A DNA stretch of 64,000 bases from Candidatus Dormiibacterota bacterium (GCA_003162415.1 PMOL01000003.1:1-64000), one strand, 5' to 3'; counted from the stretch's first letter, positions 7,753-16,227 are shown. Notes: a model not told the origin generated them from the letters alone. Program-made: numbers and translations.

Positions 7753-8577
7753 CCGATATGCACGTGCCATCAGCCCTGGGGCCACAGGATGATCGGTGGC
7801 GTGAATCATGTAATACATGACCGGCGTCCCCTGGCCCCGTTCATAGATCTGCCACGGCACCGCAAATCGGTAGCCCAGCTCATTGCGAAAACGATCGGAA
7901 AGCATCCGAGCTCTCACCGTATGGTGAGCACCACGCAGAGGTCTCCAGCTGTCGCCGCCCCACCAGTCGGCGATTGCTTCGAGTCCCCCAGGCGTCGTGG
8001 TCGCAGCCATCGCTCGGTCCAACCAGCCGTTAGCCAGGAAATAGAAGAGTTCGATCTTGTACGCGCTTGGCTGCTTGAACCGCGCGAGCTTCTCGACCGT
8101 CGCCCAACGACACTGAAAGGTCCGCTGGTCGAGCAAGCAGAACGCCGCCTCCTTCTTTCCCCCGAGGGCCACGTCTAGGATCTCGTCAACCCTGGCGTTG
8201 AAGTCTGCCTGATGGACATGGATATCTCGGCCAGGGTGAGCGGCCCTCAATGCCTCAAGTTGTTTGACGGCTGTGGCCGAGATGTCGCAGAGATGGAAAT
8301 GCCGAAGCCAGTCCGGCTCAGTCTCCAGGACTCGACGAGCGGACCAGCAATCCTCGTCAACCTGGGGCCCCGCGAAGCCATCGATGTACGTACCGTGCTT
8401 TGTGACGAGGACGAAGAGCCGTAGATACTCGGCGATAAGGCGCGCCTTTGACCGTGACCATAGCCGCAATGCCGGCTCGTGCGGCATCGTGGGCGCCTCT
8501 GGCACGTCGCTCGTCGAACCCATCTCGAAGAGGAACGGCTCGGGATCTGTGGGGGGACGATGTCGGGGCATATTCAC
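7696..8577 (-). CDS. tcmP: Three-Cys-motif partner protein TcmP (shorter copy)
   Basis: A 293-residue protein with TYIDGFAGPQ near residue 65, the TcmP landmark that resembles a methyltransferase-like loop, followed by HFHLCDIS and CLLDQRTFQCRWATVEKL, then KIELFYFLANGWLDRA. The first 30 residues are Pro-rich and may be an over-extended start; MPHEPALRLWSRSKARL is a plausible alternative start. Known: TcmP co-occurs with DUF5131 proteins; its biochemical role is unknown. It sits tail to tail with DUF5131 and follows a second TcmP on the same strand. Confidence 0.75.
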   Translation of the reverse strand: MNMPRHRPPTDPEPFLFEMGSTSDVPEAPTMPHEPALRLWSRSKARLIAEYLRLFVLVTKHGTYIDGFAGPQVDEDCWSARRVLETEPDWLRHFHLCDISATAVKQLEALRAAHPGRDIHVHQADFNARVDEILDVALGGKKEAAFCLLDQRTFQCRWATVEKLARFKQPSAYKIELFYFLANGWLDRAMAATTTPGGLEAIADWWGGDSWRPLRGAHHTVRARMLSDRFRNELGYRFAVPWQIYERGQGTPVMYYMIHATDHPVAPGLMARAYRSAVLGPSPPQLDLFTDMG

Positions 8578-8591
8578 GCGATGCCGCCCTC

Positions 8592-9677
8592 TCAGGCGCG
8601 AAATCGCAGCCTCGTACCTGGCGCATATGTCCGAACCCTGCTGCGCGCCGTGATCGCTTCAAGCTCACCCCGCCTTTCAGCCGGCGCGAGTGTCCGATTT
8701 CTGAGGTGCCCTGTCGCAAATGGGGTGTCCGTGAGCGTAAGGCGCTCAGCTGCCTCGATCGAGAACTCGTGGTTACTGAACTGCTCTTTGAGGGCATTGA
8801 GCAAAGGAGTTGTGTCAGGTTCGGCTTGAAAGAGGACTAGTTGGTCGCCATTCGTGGAATCCCCAAACTGCTGGCCAGTCAGCGGGTCGAGCGACCACAT
8901 CGCTTCTTTCATCTTCTCCAGCCCCCTTAAACTGGTGGTCCCGAAGAAGAGGTGATATCCGCGTGCAGCACCGGACCGGATCTCGAAAGAGCGTACGTAG
9001 GTGCACCCGCTGCTTCGCAATTGATCCCGGAAAAGGTCGTGCAGAAACGTGAGACGCTGGTCCCAGGACAGCGGAATACCCTCGCGCCATCGGTTAGTGC
9101 CGAACAGGGCATTGAGTGCCGTCTCCTGCCCGTCACGGTCTAGGAATCGCGCGACGAAGGGCAGCGGGATATAGATCAAGACCTCGCAACGCTGAAATTG
9201 GAGGAACAACCCCGTTAGATCCATTGGAGCGTCGGAGTACCCAAACGGATCGATGAAGGCAAATGTCGGGGCCAAGCGCTGCCCAGACTCCTGGAGTGCA
9301 TCGAGCCGGCGTCGGAAGAGGTCCTGGTATGTACCGTGCTGGATATCGACCTGGACGTTGGCTGGAAGCTCCAATATCCCAATCTCCTTCCGAAGGTGCT
9401 CGACCCGATCAGCGCGGTCGTCGATGAAGAGATAGACGATCTCCGAGGTCATGTGGTTGCGGTAGCGGTGCTCCAGATACGCCTTGAGCAAAATCAGTGG
9501 CGACCCCTCCTCCCCGCCCAGATAGCGACCCGGCCCCGCGAAGCCATCAACCAGGACAACCCGTCCGTGGCTGCTGGTCATGATCGGCAACCAAGCTTGG
9601 ACATAGCGCCGAAGGATGTGATGCTTGCCACGCGAATGAGGCTCGAGGCGCCACATCGTGGCTTTGGGTCCAGCCAT
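8592..9677 (-). CDS. tcmP: Three-Cys-motif partner protein TcmP (full-length copy)
   Basis: A 361-residue protein: HSRGKHHILRRYVQAWLP, then VVLVDGFAGPGRY (near residue 45), YLFIDDRADRVEHL, and FAFIDPFGYSDAPMDL, all in the order expected for TcmP. The DPFG motif, missing in the neighbouring copy where DQRTF stands instead, is intact. Only 14 nt separate its stop from the start of the second TcmP, so the two are probably one transcript. Inferred: together with DUF5131 they form a module in which one partner is catalytic and the other diverged. Confidence 0.85.
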   Translation of the reverse strand: MAGPKATMWRLEPHSRGKHHILRRYVQAWLPIMTSSHGRVVLVDGFAGPGRYLGGEEGSPLILLKAYLEHRYRNHMTSEIVYLFIDDRADRVEHLRKEIGILELPANVQVDIQHGTYQDLFRRRLDALQESGQRLAPTFAFIDPFGYSDAPMDLTGLFLQFQRCEVLIYIPLPFVARFLDRDGQETALNALFGTNRWREGIPLSWDQRLTFLHDLFRDQLRSSGCTYVRSFEIRSGAARGYHLFFGTTSLRGLEKMKEAMWSLDPLTGQQFGDSTNGDQLVLFQAEPDTTPLLNALKEQFSNHEFSIEAAERLTLTDTPFATGHLRNRTLAPAERRGELEAITARSRVRTYAPGTRLRFRA

Positions 9678-10131
9678 CCAGAGAAGTCCTCATGTGCCAG
9701 TTGCCGGGCAATTATCTGAGCCGTTGGCACGTTGCACTACACCAAAGTACCTTCAAACGCCACGATCAGGCGGGTCTGCGTTTCCCCGCGGCCAAACGCG
9801 ACCGCGCCGTGTAGAGTGCTGCCGCCCGAACTATTAGGTCCAACCGTGAGCGATCGCTTGGGAACGCCAACGATCCAGATCGGTCGAAATGGAGCGCAGG
9901 GCCCACGGCAGGCGTCGCGCGTGCGTCCTCGTCCAATCCGGCCTGTCGTAGCTCAGGTACTCTCAGCCAATCCTTTCGGATGGGTCTCATGCCAGCTATC
10001 GCATGGTGTGGAGTGCTCCCCCTTCTTGACGTCCTTCCTATTACCGTCGCATTGAGTGCACTGCACCAAGCTGTCTTTAGGCACGGTGTCCCCGGCTCGT
10101 ACGGGTGCGCGCTACGTCGCAGGCGTGAGGA
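9678..10131. other. Intergenic stretch without a convincing gene
   Basis: Short antiparallel frames only. It contains the upstream region of the TcmP pair and the downstream end of the nuclease gene. A 16-base identity to the tRNA-Leu repeat (9750-9765) is too short to interpret. Confidence 0.45.
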
Positions 10132-11106
10132 TCAGGAGTTGCCGGCTTCCTCGCTCAGCAGTTGGCCTCGGGTTACCGTGACCTGTTGAACCCGGCCTTG
10201 GGTGCTCGCAGAGGGGAGGGGAAGAGCCTGGACGACGACTAGGTTGACCTTCACACCACCCACGCGCACGTATGGTGGCCAGGAAGCTGTCTCATCGTCG
10301 GTAGGCAGAAGCAAGTGCCGGTCGGTGAGGTTGAGGATGACGACATACGCAGTCGTCTTATGGTAATCGGACGCGTAGCGCGCCGCCTGCTGAAGGCCGG
10401 ACGCAATATTGGCGACGCCGCGCCCTTCCCCATCGTAGAGCTTGATCTCCAGAACCAGCGGATCCTCCGTGTCCAATAGGGCGATTACATCGACTTCGCC
10501 CGAGGCCGATCGCGGTTGAGAGAAGGGGTTATCGATGCCTTGGTCAAACAGGTATCGCCGAAGATTTCGGTCGTACACCGCCTCCCCCCTCGTCGGGTGT
10601 TCGAGGAACTCAGCGTACAGAGCGTTCCGGTCGAACCACTCTACCCGTCGCTTGTAGCGGCCTAGCAAACGAAGGACATCGCTGTCCTCGCCGAGCCGCT
10701 CCTGGAGGTAATCCACCAATGGCTCAACCAGTTGTTCACACGCCGCGCGTGCGATGTCTTGGAAGTGGCTCTCACCCGAGACCCAACGGCCGTCCTGCCT
10801 CACCTCGCGCGTTCCATCAGCCCAGCACACCAGCAGATACCAAAGCAGTCTCGCGTGACCCGCCTCCGTCGGAGGGAGGTCGATTCCCTGGCGGTCGACG
10901 CTGTGTGCATCAATCCACTCAGCCGGATCTAACTCTGGCGCAAGGTCATCGAGGCTGCGGACAATCGCGGCGAGTGCAGCATGCTCAACGATGTAGTTGC
11001 GCAAGTACGCCGCTTTCTCACCGAAATACGCGTATTGGGCCTTTGCCAGGCTGCGGTAGCGCTCTTGAAGTCCGATCTGCAAACTGCGTTGATTGGTCAA
11101 CCTCAA
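10132..11106 (-). CDS. PD-(D/E)XK nuclease-like protein
   Basis: A 324-residue protein with a helical N-terminal two thirds and a C-terminal nuclease-like core: ASGEVDVIALL followed by PLVLEIKLYDG, giving the Asp and E-x-K of PD-(D/E)XK enzymes at about residues 205-225, then the strand AYVVILNL. It starts with a TTG that overlaps the stop of the zinc-ribbon gene, so the two are translationally coupled. Known: such nucleases occur as stand-alone restriction-type effectors. Inferred: DNA-cleaving defence protein. The exact family is not recognised. Confidence 0.65.
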   Translation of the reverse strand: MRLTNQRSLQIGLQERYRSLAKAQYAYFGEKAAYLRNYIVEHAALAAIVRSLDDLAPELDPAEWIDAHSVDRQGIDLPPTEAGHARLLWYLLVCWADGTREVRQDGRWVSGESHFQDIARAACEQLVEPLVDYLQERLGEDSDVLRLLGRYKRRVEWFDRNALYAEFLEHPTRGEAVYDRNLRRYLFDQGIDNPFSQPRSASGEVDVIALLDTEDPLVLEIKLYDGEGRGVANIASGLQQAARYASDYHKTTAYVVILNLTDRHLLLPTDDETASWPPYVRVGGVKVNLVVVQALPLPSASTQGRVQQVTVTRGQLLSEEAGNS

Positions 11107-11312
11107 TCCATCCCAAGCCGAGCTAGCGCTGCTGCGACACTACGAAGTCCCATAGAGACAGAGCCAGTCGCGTCAACGAGGCGAATATGGCCACGACAAC
11201 ATACGCACCAGACCCAGGTCTGAGCGACGACGTCCATCATCTGGAATTGGACGCCGAACCCGCATCGTGGACAGTCGGCTGTTAGCCACGCGGAGTCGAA
11301 GAGCGTACCCAA
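11103..11312 (-). CDS. Small zinc-ribbon protein coupled to the nuclease
   Basis: A 69-residue protein with two Cys pairs, CPRC (about residue 14) and CVCC (about residue 36), forming a zinc ribbon. It starts at TTG 11312 and overlaps the downstream nuclease start. Inferred: DNA-recognition or regulatory partner of the nuclease. Confidence 0.6.
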   Translation of the reverse strand: MGTLFDSAWLTADCPRCGFGVQFQMMDVVAQTWVWCVCCRGHIRLVDATGSVSMGLRSVAAALARLGMD

Positions 11313-11313
11313 A

Positions 11314-11445
11314 TCACCAACTCCCGGTCATCGGCTTGCCGAGGCGGAATGCTGCGCTGACGAGTTGAATGGGCCACCACCAGAGTCTACGCCGGGTGAG
11401 AAGCACGTAGGCCCAACAGTTCGGTGGAGACGCCCTCCACATCAT
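11314..11445 (-). CDS. Possible 43-residue peptide upstream of the zinc-ribbon gene
   Basis: Starts at an ATG (MMWRASPPNCW), contains a Trp-rich hydrophobic core (RRLWWWPIQLVSAAF) and stops one base before the zinc-ribbon start. The tight spacing is the main support. It could be a small membrane peptide or chance. Confidence 0.3.
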   Translation of the reverse strand: MMWRASPPNCWAYVLLTRRRLWWWPIQLVSAAFRLGKPMTGSW

Positions 11446-11755
11446 GGTTGTCCGTCCTCTCGGGTCAAGCCCAGAGACGGGCAGCCAGGTCAAGGCCGCT
11501 TGGCGATGGATCGAGGAATGCGAAGCGACGCCTGTAGGTACTACTCCCATCATCGATGACGTCAAGGACGCGGGTGTGCGCCGGAGCCCGTGCTTACGTG
11601 GTTTGCTCCGCTCAGACGAGCTCGAGATGGTGGCGCACGGTGCTCCGCAGCCGCCAACTCTCGCCCTGCCGCGCAGGCACCGCTGGATCGTGGTGCTAAC
11701 GCTCTATGTTCTCGTCATCGTGGTGGTGGTCGTCATTCTGGTGATGCAGAGGTAG
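11444..11755 (+). CDS. Possible small protein with C-terminal membrane anchor
   Basis: A 103-residue frame whose last 26 residues form a strong membrane helix of repeated Val/Ile/Leu after a basic RRHRW. The first 70 residues match nothing recognisable. The hydrophobic tail is the only support. Confidence 0.3.
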   Translation: MVVRPLGSSPETGSQVKAAWRWIEECEATPVGTTPIIDDVKDAGVRRSPCLRGLLRSDELEMVAHGAPQPPTLALPRRHRWIVVLTLYVLVIVVVVVILVMQR

Positions 11756-11942
11756 TCTCAAGACACATCCCCGCCGGCCCAATGTCGATGTCACTCGGCG
11801 AGTAGAATTCACGGGAGCCCACGTCAAGAAAACGCTCTGGCAGGAGTCCCGGACTTCCACCTTTCACCGGCTGAACTCCGTGAACGGACGCGTCGAACTG
11901 AACCGTCTTCATACCCTCTACGGGTGAATGGGCAAATGGCAT
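11733..11942 (-). CDS. Possible 69-residue protein of unknown function
   Basis: From an ATG at 11942 the frame reads MPFAHSPVEGMKTVQFDASV and ends in an acidic tail. Its composition is protein-like, but no family is recognised. It is divergent to the excisionase gene. Confidence 0.3.
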   Translation of the reverse strand: MPFAHSPVEGMKTVQFDASVHGVQPVKGGSPGLLPERFLDVGSREFYSPSDIDIGPAGMCLETTSASPE

Positions 11943-11981
11943 ACTTGCAAACTCGTCACCAAGAAGAGGGATATCTAAGTC

Positions 11982-12143
11982 ATGACGGTTGCTGAAGCCG
12001 CAGATGTACTGGGCGTCTCCACCCAGACGATCTACAACTACATATATGCCGGAAAGCTTCGGGCGCGGAGGCCGGCCGAGCGCTACATCCTGCGCGAGCG
12101 CGATGTGGCTGCCCTCGCGACGAAGCGTAAGGCTCGACGCTAA
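11982..12143 (+). CDS. Excisionase-like helix-turn-helix protein
   Basis: A 53-residue MerR/HTH_17-type protein: MTVAEAADVLGVSTQTIYNY is the helix-turn-helix and GKLRARRPAERYILRERDV the wing and second helix, exactly the layout of Xis/excisionase-family proteins. A purine-rich ribosome site (AGAAGAGGG) lies about 12 bases upstream. The gene ends 123 bp before the tRNA-Leu att repeat, where an integrase gene would be expected but is missing. Inferred: surviving recombination-directionality factor of an element that lost its integrase. Confidence 0.75.
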   Translation: MTVAEAADVLGVSTQTIYNYIYAGKLRARRPAERYILRERDVAALATKRKARR

Positions 12144-12265
12144 CTGGGGTCGAGGCGAGCCCATCGCGGTTAGGCCACAGTGCTAGGGATCGTTGGAATG
12201 ATCGCTGGCAATGCATCCCGATGATCCCAAGACCGTGCGACCCATCACCGGCGCGGTCACAAGAG

Positions 12266-12464
12266 TGCCGAGGAAGGGAATCGAACCCTCCTAAGCTTCC
12301 TCAAAACGATCGGAAGAAGCGCCGTCCGAACTCGAGGGAGCGGCTAGGAAGCGCCACATGACGCCGTGATTGGACAGAGATATTGGCCCAGTATTGGCCC
12401 AGCGCCTTCAAACGCCACGAGGTGCGGGCTCTCCCCATGCGTCTGGTGAGAGGACGCTCGGCTG
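12266..12464 (+). repeat. tRNA-Leu att repeat, copy A
   Basis: On the minus strand it starts with a tRNA 3' end: T-arm GGTTCGATTCC, acceptor CCTCGGC and discriminator A, a tRNA-Leu pattern. In the plus direction a reading frame beginning NPPKLPQNDRKK, the tail of an integrase gene, runs to a TGA at about 12360. Then come two tandem copies of TATTGGCCCAG (12381-12402) and the ggtgagaggacgctcggctg block. The same order recurs at 28599-28780 and 35460-35627. Confidence 0.85.
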
Positions 12465-12503
12465 AGCTAGGGTGGCCTTGTGCGGCTACCTCTGATGAGG
12501 TGC

Positions 12504-13037
12504 TCAGTGCCCCAGTGACAGGGCCGAGCGACTGCGCGTCCTGCCCCGCGGGTGAGGTGCGACCGCTCGTGCCAGAAGCAGCATCACCGCAGCCGCGGCC
12601 ACACCGAAGAGGATGAGCGCCCACAAGGGATACGTGATCTGCCACGAGCAGATGTGGGTCAACACACTCTCTTGCCGGTCGCAGAAGCTCACGAATTGGG
12701 CCATTGCGATGCCGACCCCGACCCCGGCGGGCAACGCCGCCATCCGAAGGGCGATCGCCACTCTCGACCTTGTCGGCGCGGAAAGTGGTGTCCGGACGAT
12801 CCGGGAAAACAGAAATACCCCCACCGCGACGGCTCCGCCAGCCAGCGCGCACAGCCACCAGGAGAAGCGCGGTTGCGTGAGCGCCTGCCCCGGGAAGTAG
12901 GCGCAAACGGTCCCATTGCCTCGAGGACCAACCGACGTCATGCACCACGGCTCGGTCATCACGAACATCCCAATGCCCACCACGATCCCGACGGGCACCG
13001 ACGCCAGCTTCGTGACGGTCGCGACACTCTGCCTCAT
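12504..13037 (-). CDS. Four-helix membrane protein of unknown function
   Basis: From an ATG at 13037 (MRQSVATVTKLASVPVGI) the protein has about 177 residues with four predicted membrane helices and several Cys in the outer loops (EPWCMTSV, TVCAYF, FCDRQ, HICSW). In-frame sequence upstream of this start is Arg/Ser-rich and overlaps a dispersed repeat, so I left it out. No family recognised. Confidence 0.6.
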   Translation of the reverse strand: MRQSVATVTKLASVPVGIVVGIGMFVMTEPWCMTSVGPRGNGTVCAYFPGQALTQPRFSWWLCALAGGAVAVGVFLFSRIVRTPLSAPTRSRVAIALRMAALPAGVGVGIAMAQFVSFCDRQESVLTHICSWQITYPLWALILFGVAAAAVMLLLARAVAPHPRGRTRSRSALSLGH

Positions 13038-13070
13038 ATCGCGGAATCCTACTGCGCTGCTGGTTGCGGA

Positions 13071-13101
13071 GCTCAAGGGAAATTTGGCGGACCCTGGCCT
13101 G
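13071..13101 (+). repeat. Dispersed 30-bp repeat, locus 1
   Basis: gctcaagggaaat followed by ttggcggaccctggcctg. Related copies lie at 15131, 16190, 16663, 19085 and 23178, all in the same orientation. Confidence 0.6.
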
Positions 13102-13204
13102 AGCGAGGATGTCCGCTTCTGGCGAACCGTCGGGCCCGACGCAATGCGCGCGGAGCCCTTCGCAGCGCGAGTCCGCAGCAGGTCCACGGCGTCGATAGGC
13201 TCGA

Positions 13205-13738
13205 GTGCCACGTCTGCCGACGGCAAGCCCCGGAACGACCGGGTCGCGCGCCTGCCTGATTGTCACAACTTGGTTCGCCGAAGGGGGCCCGCCGGCACTG
13301 CTCACGGTTTCATGCGTTCTCGTGGGATTTCAGGCTGCTTCATTCCTCACATTCGCGGCATTTGGACTGACCCTGACCACTGGTCAACGCATGTTGATCG
13401 ATGAGATCAGCGGAAGCGCAGAGGGAGGCTTGCCGGCGCTTACCCTCTTCATCGGTTCGGGTGTGCTTGGCCTCTCGCTGGCCGCCTTGATCGTGATGCT
13501 AGGCCGTCGATCGCGCCTCGGCCGATGGTTGACCGCGGCACTCGAGTTGCTCATGCTCCTGTGCGGGCTTGTCTTATTTCCCGAGGACATGGCGATCGGT
13601 TTCTTTGATCCAACCAGCCTTTGGTTTACCGCGGCCACCGCCGCCGCCGCCTTGATCCTTTTCAGTCTTATCGTCAATCGCGGCGTGCGCAGCTACTTCA
13701 AGTTGCGGAGCGGAACCCCGGCCGTACTGACCCCGTAG
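13205..13738 (+). CDS. Membrane protein of unknown function
   Basis: A 177-residue frame with four hydrophobic helices starting around residue 33 (LLTVSCVLVGFQAASFLTF), then GLSLAALIVML, ALELLMLLCGLVLF and TAAAALILFSLIV. The first 20 residues overlap the 5' region of the opposite gene and may not be translated. No family recognised. Confidence 0.55.
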   Translation: MPRLPTASPGTTGSRACLIVTTWFAEGGPPALLTVSCVLVGFQAASFLTFAAFGLTLTTGQRMLIDEISGSAEGGLPALTLFIGSGVLGLSLAALIVMLGRRSRLGRWLTAALELLMLLCGLVLFPEDMAIGFFDPTSLWFTAATAAAALILFSLIVNRGVRSYFKLRSGTPAVLTP

Positions 13739-13831
13739 TCGCCTCCGGGAGAGTTTATAAATCCGTTCCAGCCGGCCGAGTTCCTGCCATGACCTCTTCT
13801 CGCAGGTCGCTCGGCGCTCCCACCTCGAGCC

Positions 13832-14272
13832 TCATGCCAACAGCCTCCATGTGTAGCCATCCCACGCCCAGACGTACAGCGGGTGTGCTTGATTCTGAAA
13901 GGGTGGGACCGGCCACCCGATCAGCAGCAGCTGAGCGCGATCAACGTCGTCAATCTCTGCGTCGATTGTCACGGACCGGTTGGATGTGGACGGAAGCGAG
14001 GGCTGTGCTGGAACCCAATTAATGCTCGTCCACTGCCAGCAGCTGGCATGTACCGCGAACGCTGCCGAGTATGTCGTCGGGCCGCAAGCGACTAAGCCGT
14101 GGACCAGTGGGTCAACGGCAATCCCATCGACTCCGGGGCCGTCGGTGACGAGCGCACCCCACGATGACCCATTCCAGCGATAGGTTGCGCTGTGCGAGTT
14201 ATCCCCGCTCAGGGGACTAACCAGCACGACGGCGTGCGACGCCGGGTCGTACGCCATTACCGCGCCAAACAC
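13832..14272 (-). CDS. Beta-propeller (Kelch-like) fragment
   Basis: Of 146 residues, several repeat units read AYDPASHAVVLVSP, YRWNGSSW and YVWAWDGYTWRLL, the same Asp-Trp/Gly pattern as the complete beta-propeller protein at 23792-24922. It lacks a signal peptide and the N-terminal repeats, so it is probably a truncated copy. Confidence 0.5.
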   Translation of the reverse strand: MFGAVMAYDPASHAVVLVSPLSGDNSHSATYRWNGSSWGALVTDGPGVDGIAVDPLVHGLVACGPTTYSAAFAVHASCWQWTSINWVPAQPSLPSTSNRSVTIDAEIDDVDRAQLLLIGWPVPPFQNQAHPLYVWAWDGYTWRLLA

Positions 14273-14320
14273 AATCGCTGGGAACTCCCGCGCTCTGCCC
14301 GGACCCGCCCTTCTAGACAG

Positions 14321-14938
14321 TCAGGGACAACTCCACGGCCCGATAAGGCTGAGCGTGGGACCCGGTGGGACGGTTTGGCCATTGGACGCTTGGACGCCGA
14401 CGGAGGAGGCTTGGAGAATAGCGTTGACGTTTCCCAACCGTCCGTCGCTGCCGGTAACGTTTACAACCCCGGCGACCGACTCCCAGAATTTGCCGGTCAC
14501 CGACTGGAGGAGCCCAACCTTCGGCACGTCATTCTTACCGAGCCCAAACTGCCACGGTGGCAAGGAGTACGTTCCGGGACCAGTGTAGAAGCCGGCGTTG
14601 AGTTCGATGTAGAGCATGAACACCTGGTCGCCGCTAGCAAGGCGCAGCACAGCGCTAAGGACGCCACCACTGACACTGACCGTGCATGTTGAAGTCTTGT
14701 CTGGGGCCGCCCTGGCACATTCGTTGAAGACGCCCGTCAGTGCCAGCTCGTTAGACGCGCAAACCAGTGGCGTTGGTGTCGTTGCCGGTGTGAACGTTGC
14801 CGGATGGCTGTGGATCGGTGGCGCGTGGTGGAGACCCGTCCCCTTCGTGACCAGCAAAGACAGAGCGCCGAAGACGACCACGAAGCCCGCTAGCCAGAAT
14901 ATGGCCTTGGGCCGATTCGATTTTCCCGACATGCCCAT
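14321..14938 (-). CDS. Membrane-anchored secreted protein with C-terminal Cys-rich beta domain
   Basis: From an ATG at 14938 (a second ATG lies at 14932) the protein has one N-terminal membrane helix (IFWLAGFVVVFGALSLLV), a Pro/Thr/His-rich linker, and a beta domain with Cys residues ending in GPWSCP. The end motif matches those of the lipoprotein at 1628-2722, so the two may share a domain family. Unknown function. Confidence 0.65.
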   Translation of the reverse strand: MGMSGKSNRPKAIFWLAGFVVVFGALSLLVTKGTGLHHAPPIHSHPATFTPATTPTPLVCASNELALTGVFNECARAAPDKTSTCTVSVSGGVLSAVLRLASGDQVFMLYIELNAGFYTGPGTYSLPPWQFGLGKNDVPKVGLLQSVTGKFWESVAGVVNVTGSDGRLGNVNAILQASSVGVQASNGQTVPPGPTLSLIGPWSCP

Positions 14939-15130
14939 GGATAGGTTCCTCGGCGCGACTATACCTCCGGCCGAACACAGGTTCGACGTTTCTTTCGCCG
15001 GAATCTGGTCGGGTCGGCGGCATACCGCCCGCGTCTTCGCGAGGGCCGGTCGGGTGGGGTCGCGTGCGAGGCTGGATCGGCCTGGCTCGACGCCGGCTCG
15101 TGTTACTACATGCAGTCGCGGGCCGCTGGA

Positions 15131-15152
15131 TACTTTGGCGGACGCTGGCCTG
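15131..15152 (+). repeat. Dispersed 30-bp repeat, locus 2 (partial)
   Basis: tactttggcggacgctggcctg matches the distal 20 bases of the family; the gctcaagg portion is weak. Confidence 0.45.
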
Positions 15153-15278
15153 CGCAAGAGACTTTTAGCCACGGATCCCTTGGTAAACCCAGCTGGTGAG
15201 CCGAGTACATCAGCCCACATACGGCAAGCGGGGCGAAGGGATGCGCCGGTGTGTCGCCGGAGACTGCGCCTGGAATGA

Positions 15279-15914
15279 CTAGAACTTCTTCGGGCACCTT
15301 GGCGGGTTGAGGTATGCGTCAGCGATTCCCAAACACACGTTATCGGGTCCAGCGCCGATCGCCAGGAGCTGTTGACCGGTGGTAGCGTCGACTGCGGAGA
15401 GTCCTCCCCAGGGCAGGCAGGTCGGGAGCGCAGGCGGAGAGGTTTCAGGTGGGTGCGGTAGCTGACCGGAGGATATCAAGCCCTCGGCGGTCGCGACCCA
15501 CGCGAGTCTCCGTACGAGCTCGGACTTGAACCCATGGGGCGTCTGCCTCTGCGGAAATTCTGAAGTGAAGAGAGCGAGTACCAATCCCGTCTGGTCGGCG
15601 GGTAACCCATACTGCGCCACCGTTCGCCATGCCGCAGCGGCGGAGACCTTGGGGCGAGCGCCGAGCGGTGGCGGCTGAAGAGCCACGTTCATTGCCGCAT
15701 ATGTGAGGGGCTCCTTCAGCGTCTGCGCGGGCGGCATGGGCAAGAGTATCTGGTACCTCGGATCGCAGACGGAAGCCGCGTCGGAAATTGGAGCGGTGAT
15801 CGAGACCGTGGGCGGATGGGAGGATGGCCTTCCGGCGTGCCTAACTGAGGTTGAGGTTGAGCAAGCAGTCGCGAGCAAGACGGCTGCTGCGGCGGCTGGG
15901 GCGAGGACTCGCAT
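15279..15914 (-). CDS. Lipoprotein of unknown function
   Basis: The 211-residue protein begins MRVLAPAAAAAVLLATACS, a signal peptide with a lipobox (ATAC), and has a Ser/Pro/Thr-rich linker to about residue 45. The mature part carries helical stretches (AAAAWRTVAQYGLPAD, FKSELVRRLAWVATAEGL) and a C-terminal Cys pair. It is a separate small envelope gene with no family recognised. Confidence 0.7.
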   Translation of the reverse strand: MRVLAPAAAAAVLLATACSTSTSVRHAGRPSSHPPTVSITAPISDAASVCDPRYQILLPMPPAQTLKEPLTYAAMNVALQPPPLGARPKVSAAAAWRTVAQYGLPADQTGLVLALFTSEFPQRQTPHGFKSELVRRLAWVATAEGLISSGQLPHPPETSPPALPTCLPWGGLSAVDATTGQQLLAIGAGPDNVCLGIADAYLNPPRCPKKF

Positions 15915-15981
15915 CTATCGGACGCTACGTTCGCGGGGCGGCATCAGTTCCCAAGTCTAGGACGATTCTTGAGCAGTTAAC

Positions 15982-16227
15982 GTGAACTACCACAAGGAGC
16001 GCGCGGACCTGCTTCGTAGCGCGGTCCGGGCACAGCGACAGCTCGAGCACGATGGTTCGTCAGGGGTATCGGGATCGACCGACCGCGACCAGCTTGCCTC
16101 AGCCCCTGAAGCCGACGATCGGTTGGAGTTGGCCCTCTCCCGGATTCAGGAAGGCGTGCGCCGTTCAAACCCGCGCGATCGCCGGGCTGGCTCGGGGTAC
16201 TGGCGGACCCTCGCCTGCTCCAGGTAG
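15982..16227 (+). CDS. Possible short charged protein
   Basis: GTG start (VNYHKERADLLRSAVRAQRQ) with a helical, charged N-terminus; the last 15 residues run into a dispersed repeat, so the original C-terminus may be lost. Weak support. The rest of 15915-16303 holds nothing else. Confidence 0.3.
   Translation: MNYHKERADLLRSAVRAQRQLEHDGSSGVSGSTDRDQLASAPEADDRLELALSRIQEGVRRSNPRDRRAGSGYWRTLACSR
16190..16217 (+). repeat. Dispersed 30-bp repeat, locus 3
   Basis: gctcggggtac followed by tggcggaccctcgcctg, related to the copies at 13071 and 19085. Confidence 0.5.

Noticed and set aside
9750..9765. A 16-base identity (ccttcaaacgccacga) with the tRNA-Leu repeat.
   Set aside because: Flanks do not match and an identity of this length can occur by chance among all pairs in 64 kb.
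12301..13305. A 334-codon minus-strand frame from tRNA-Leu repeat A through the membrane protein gene.
   Set aside because: It is out of frame with the four-helix membrane protein, is Arg-rich, and includes the repeat's antisense (GQYWANIS) which recurs only because the DNA repeats.
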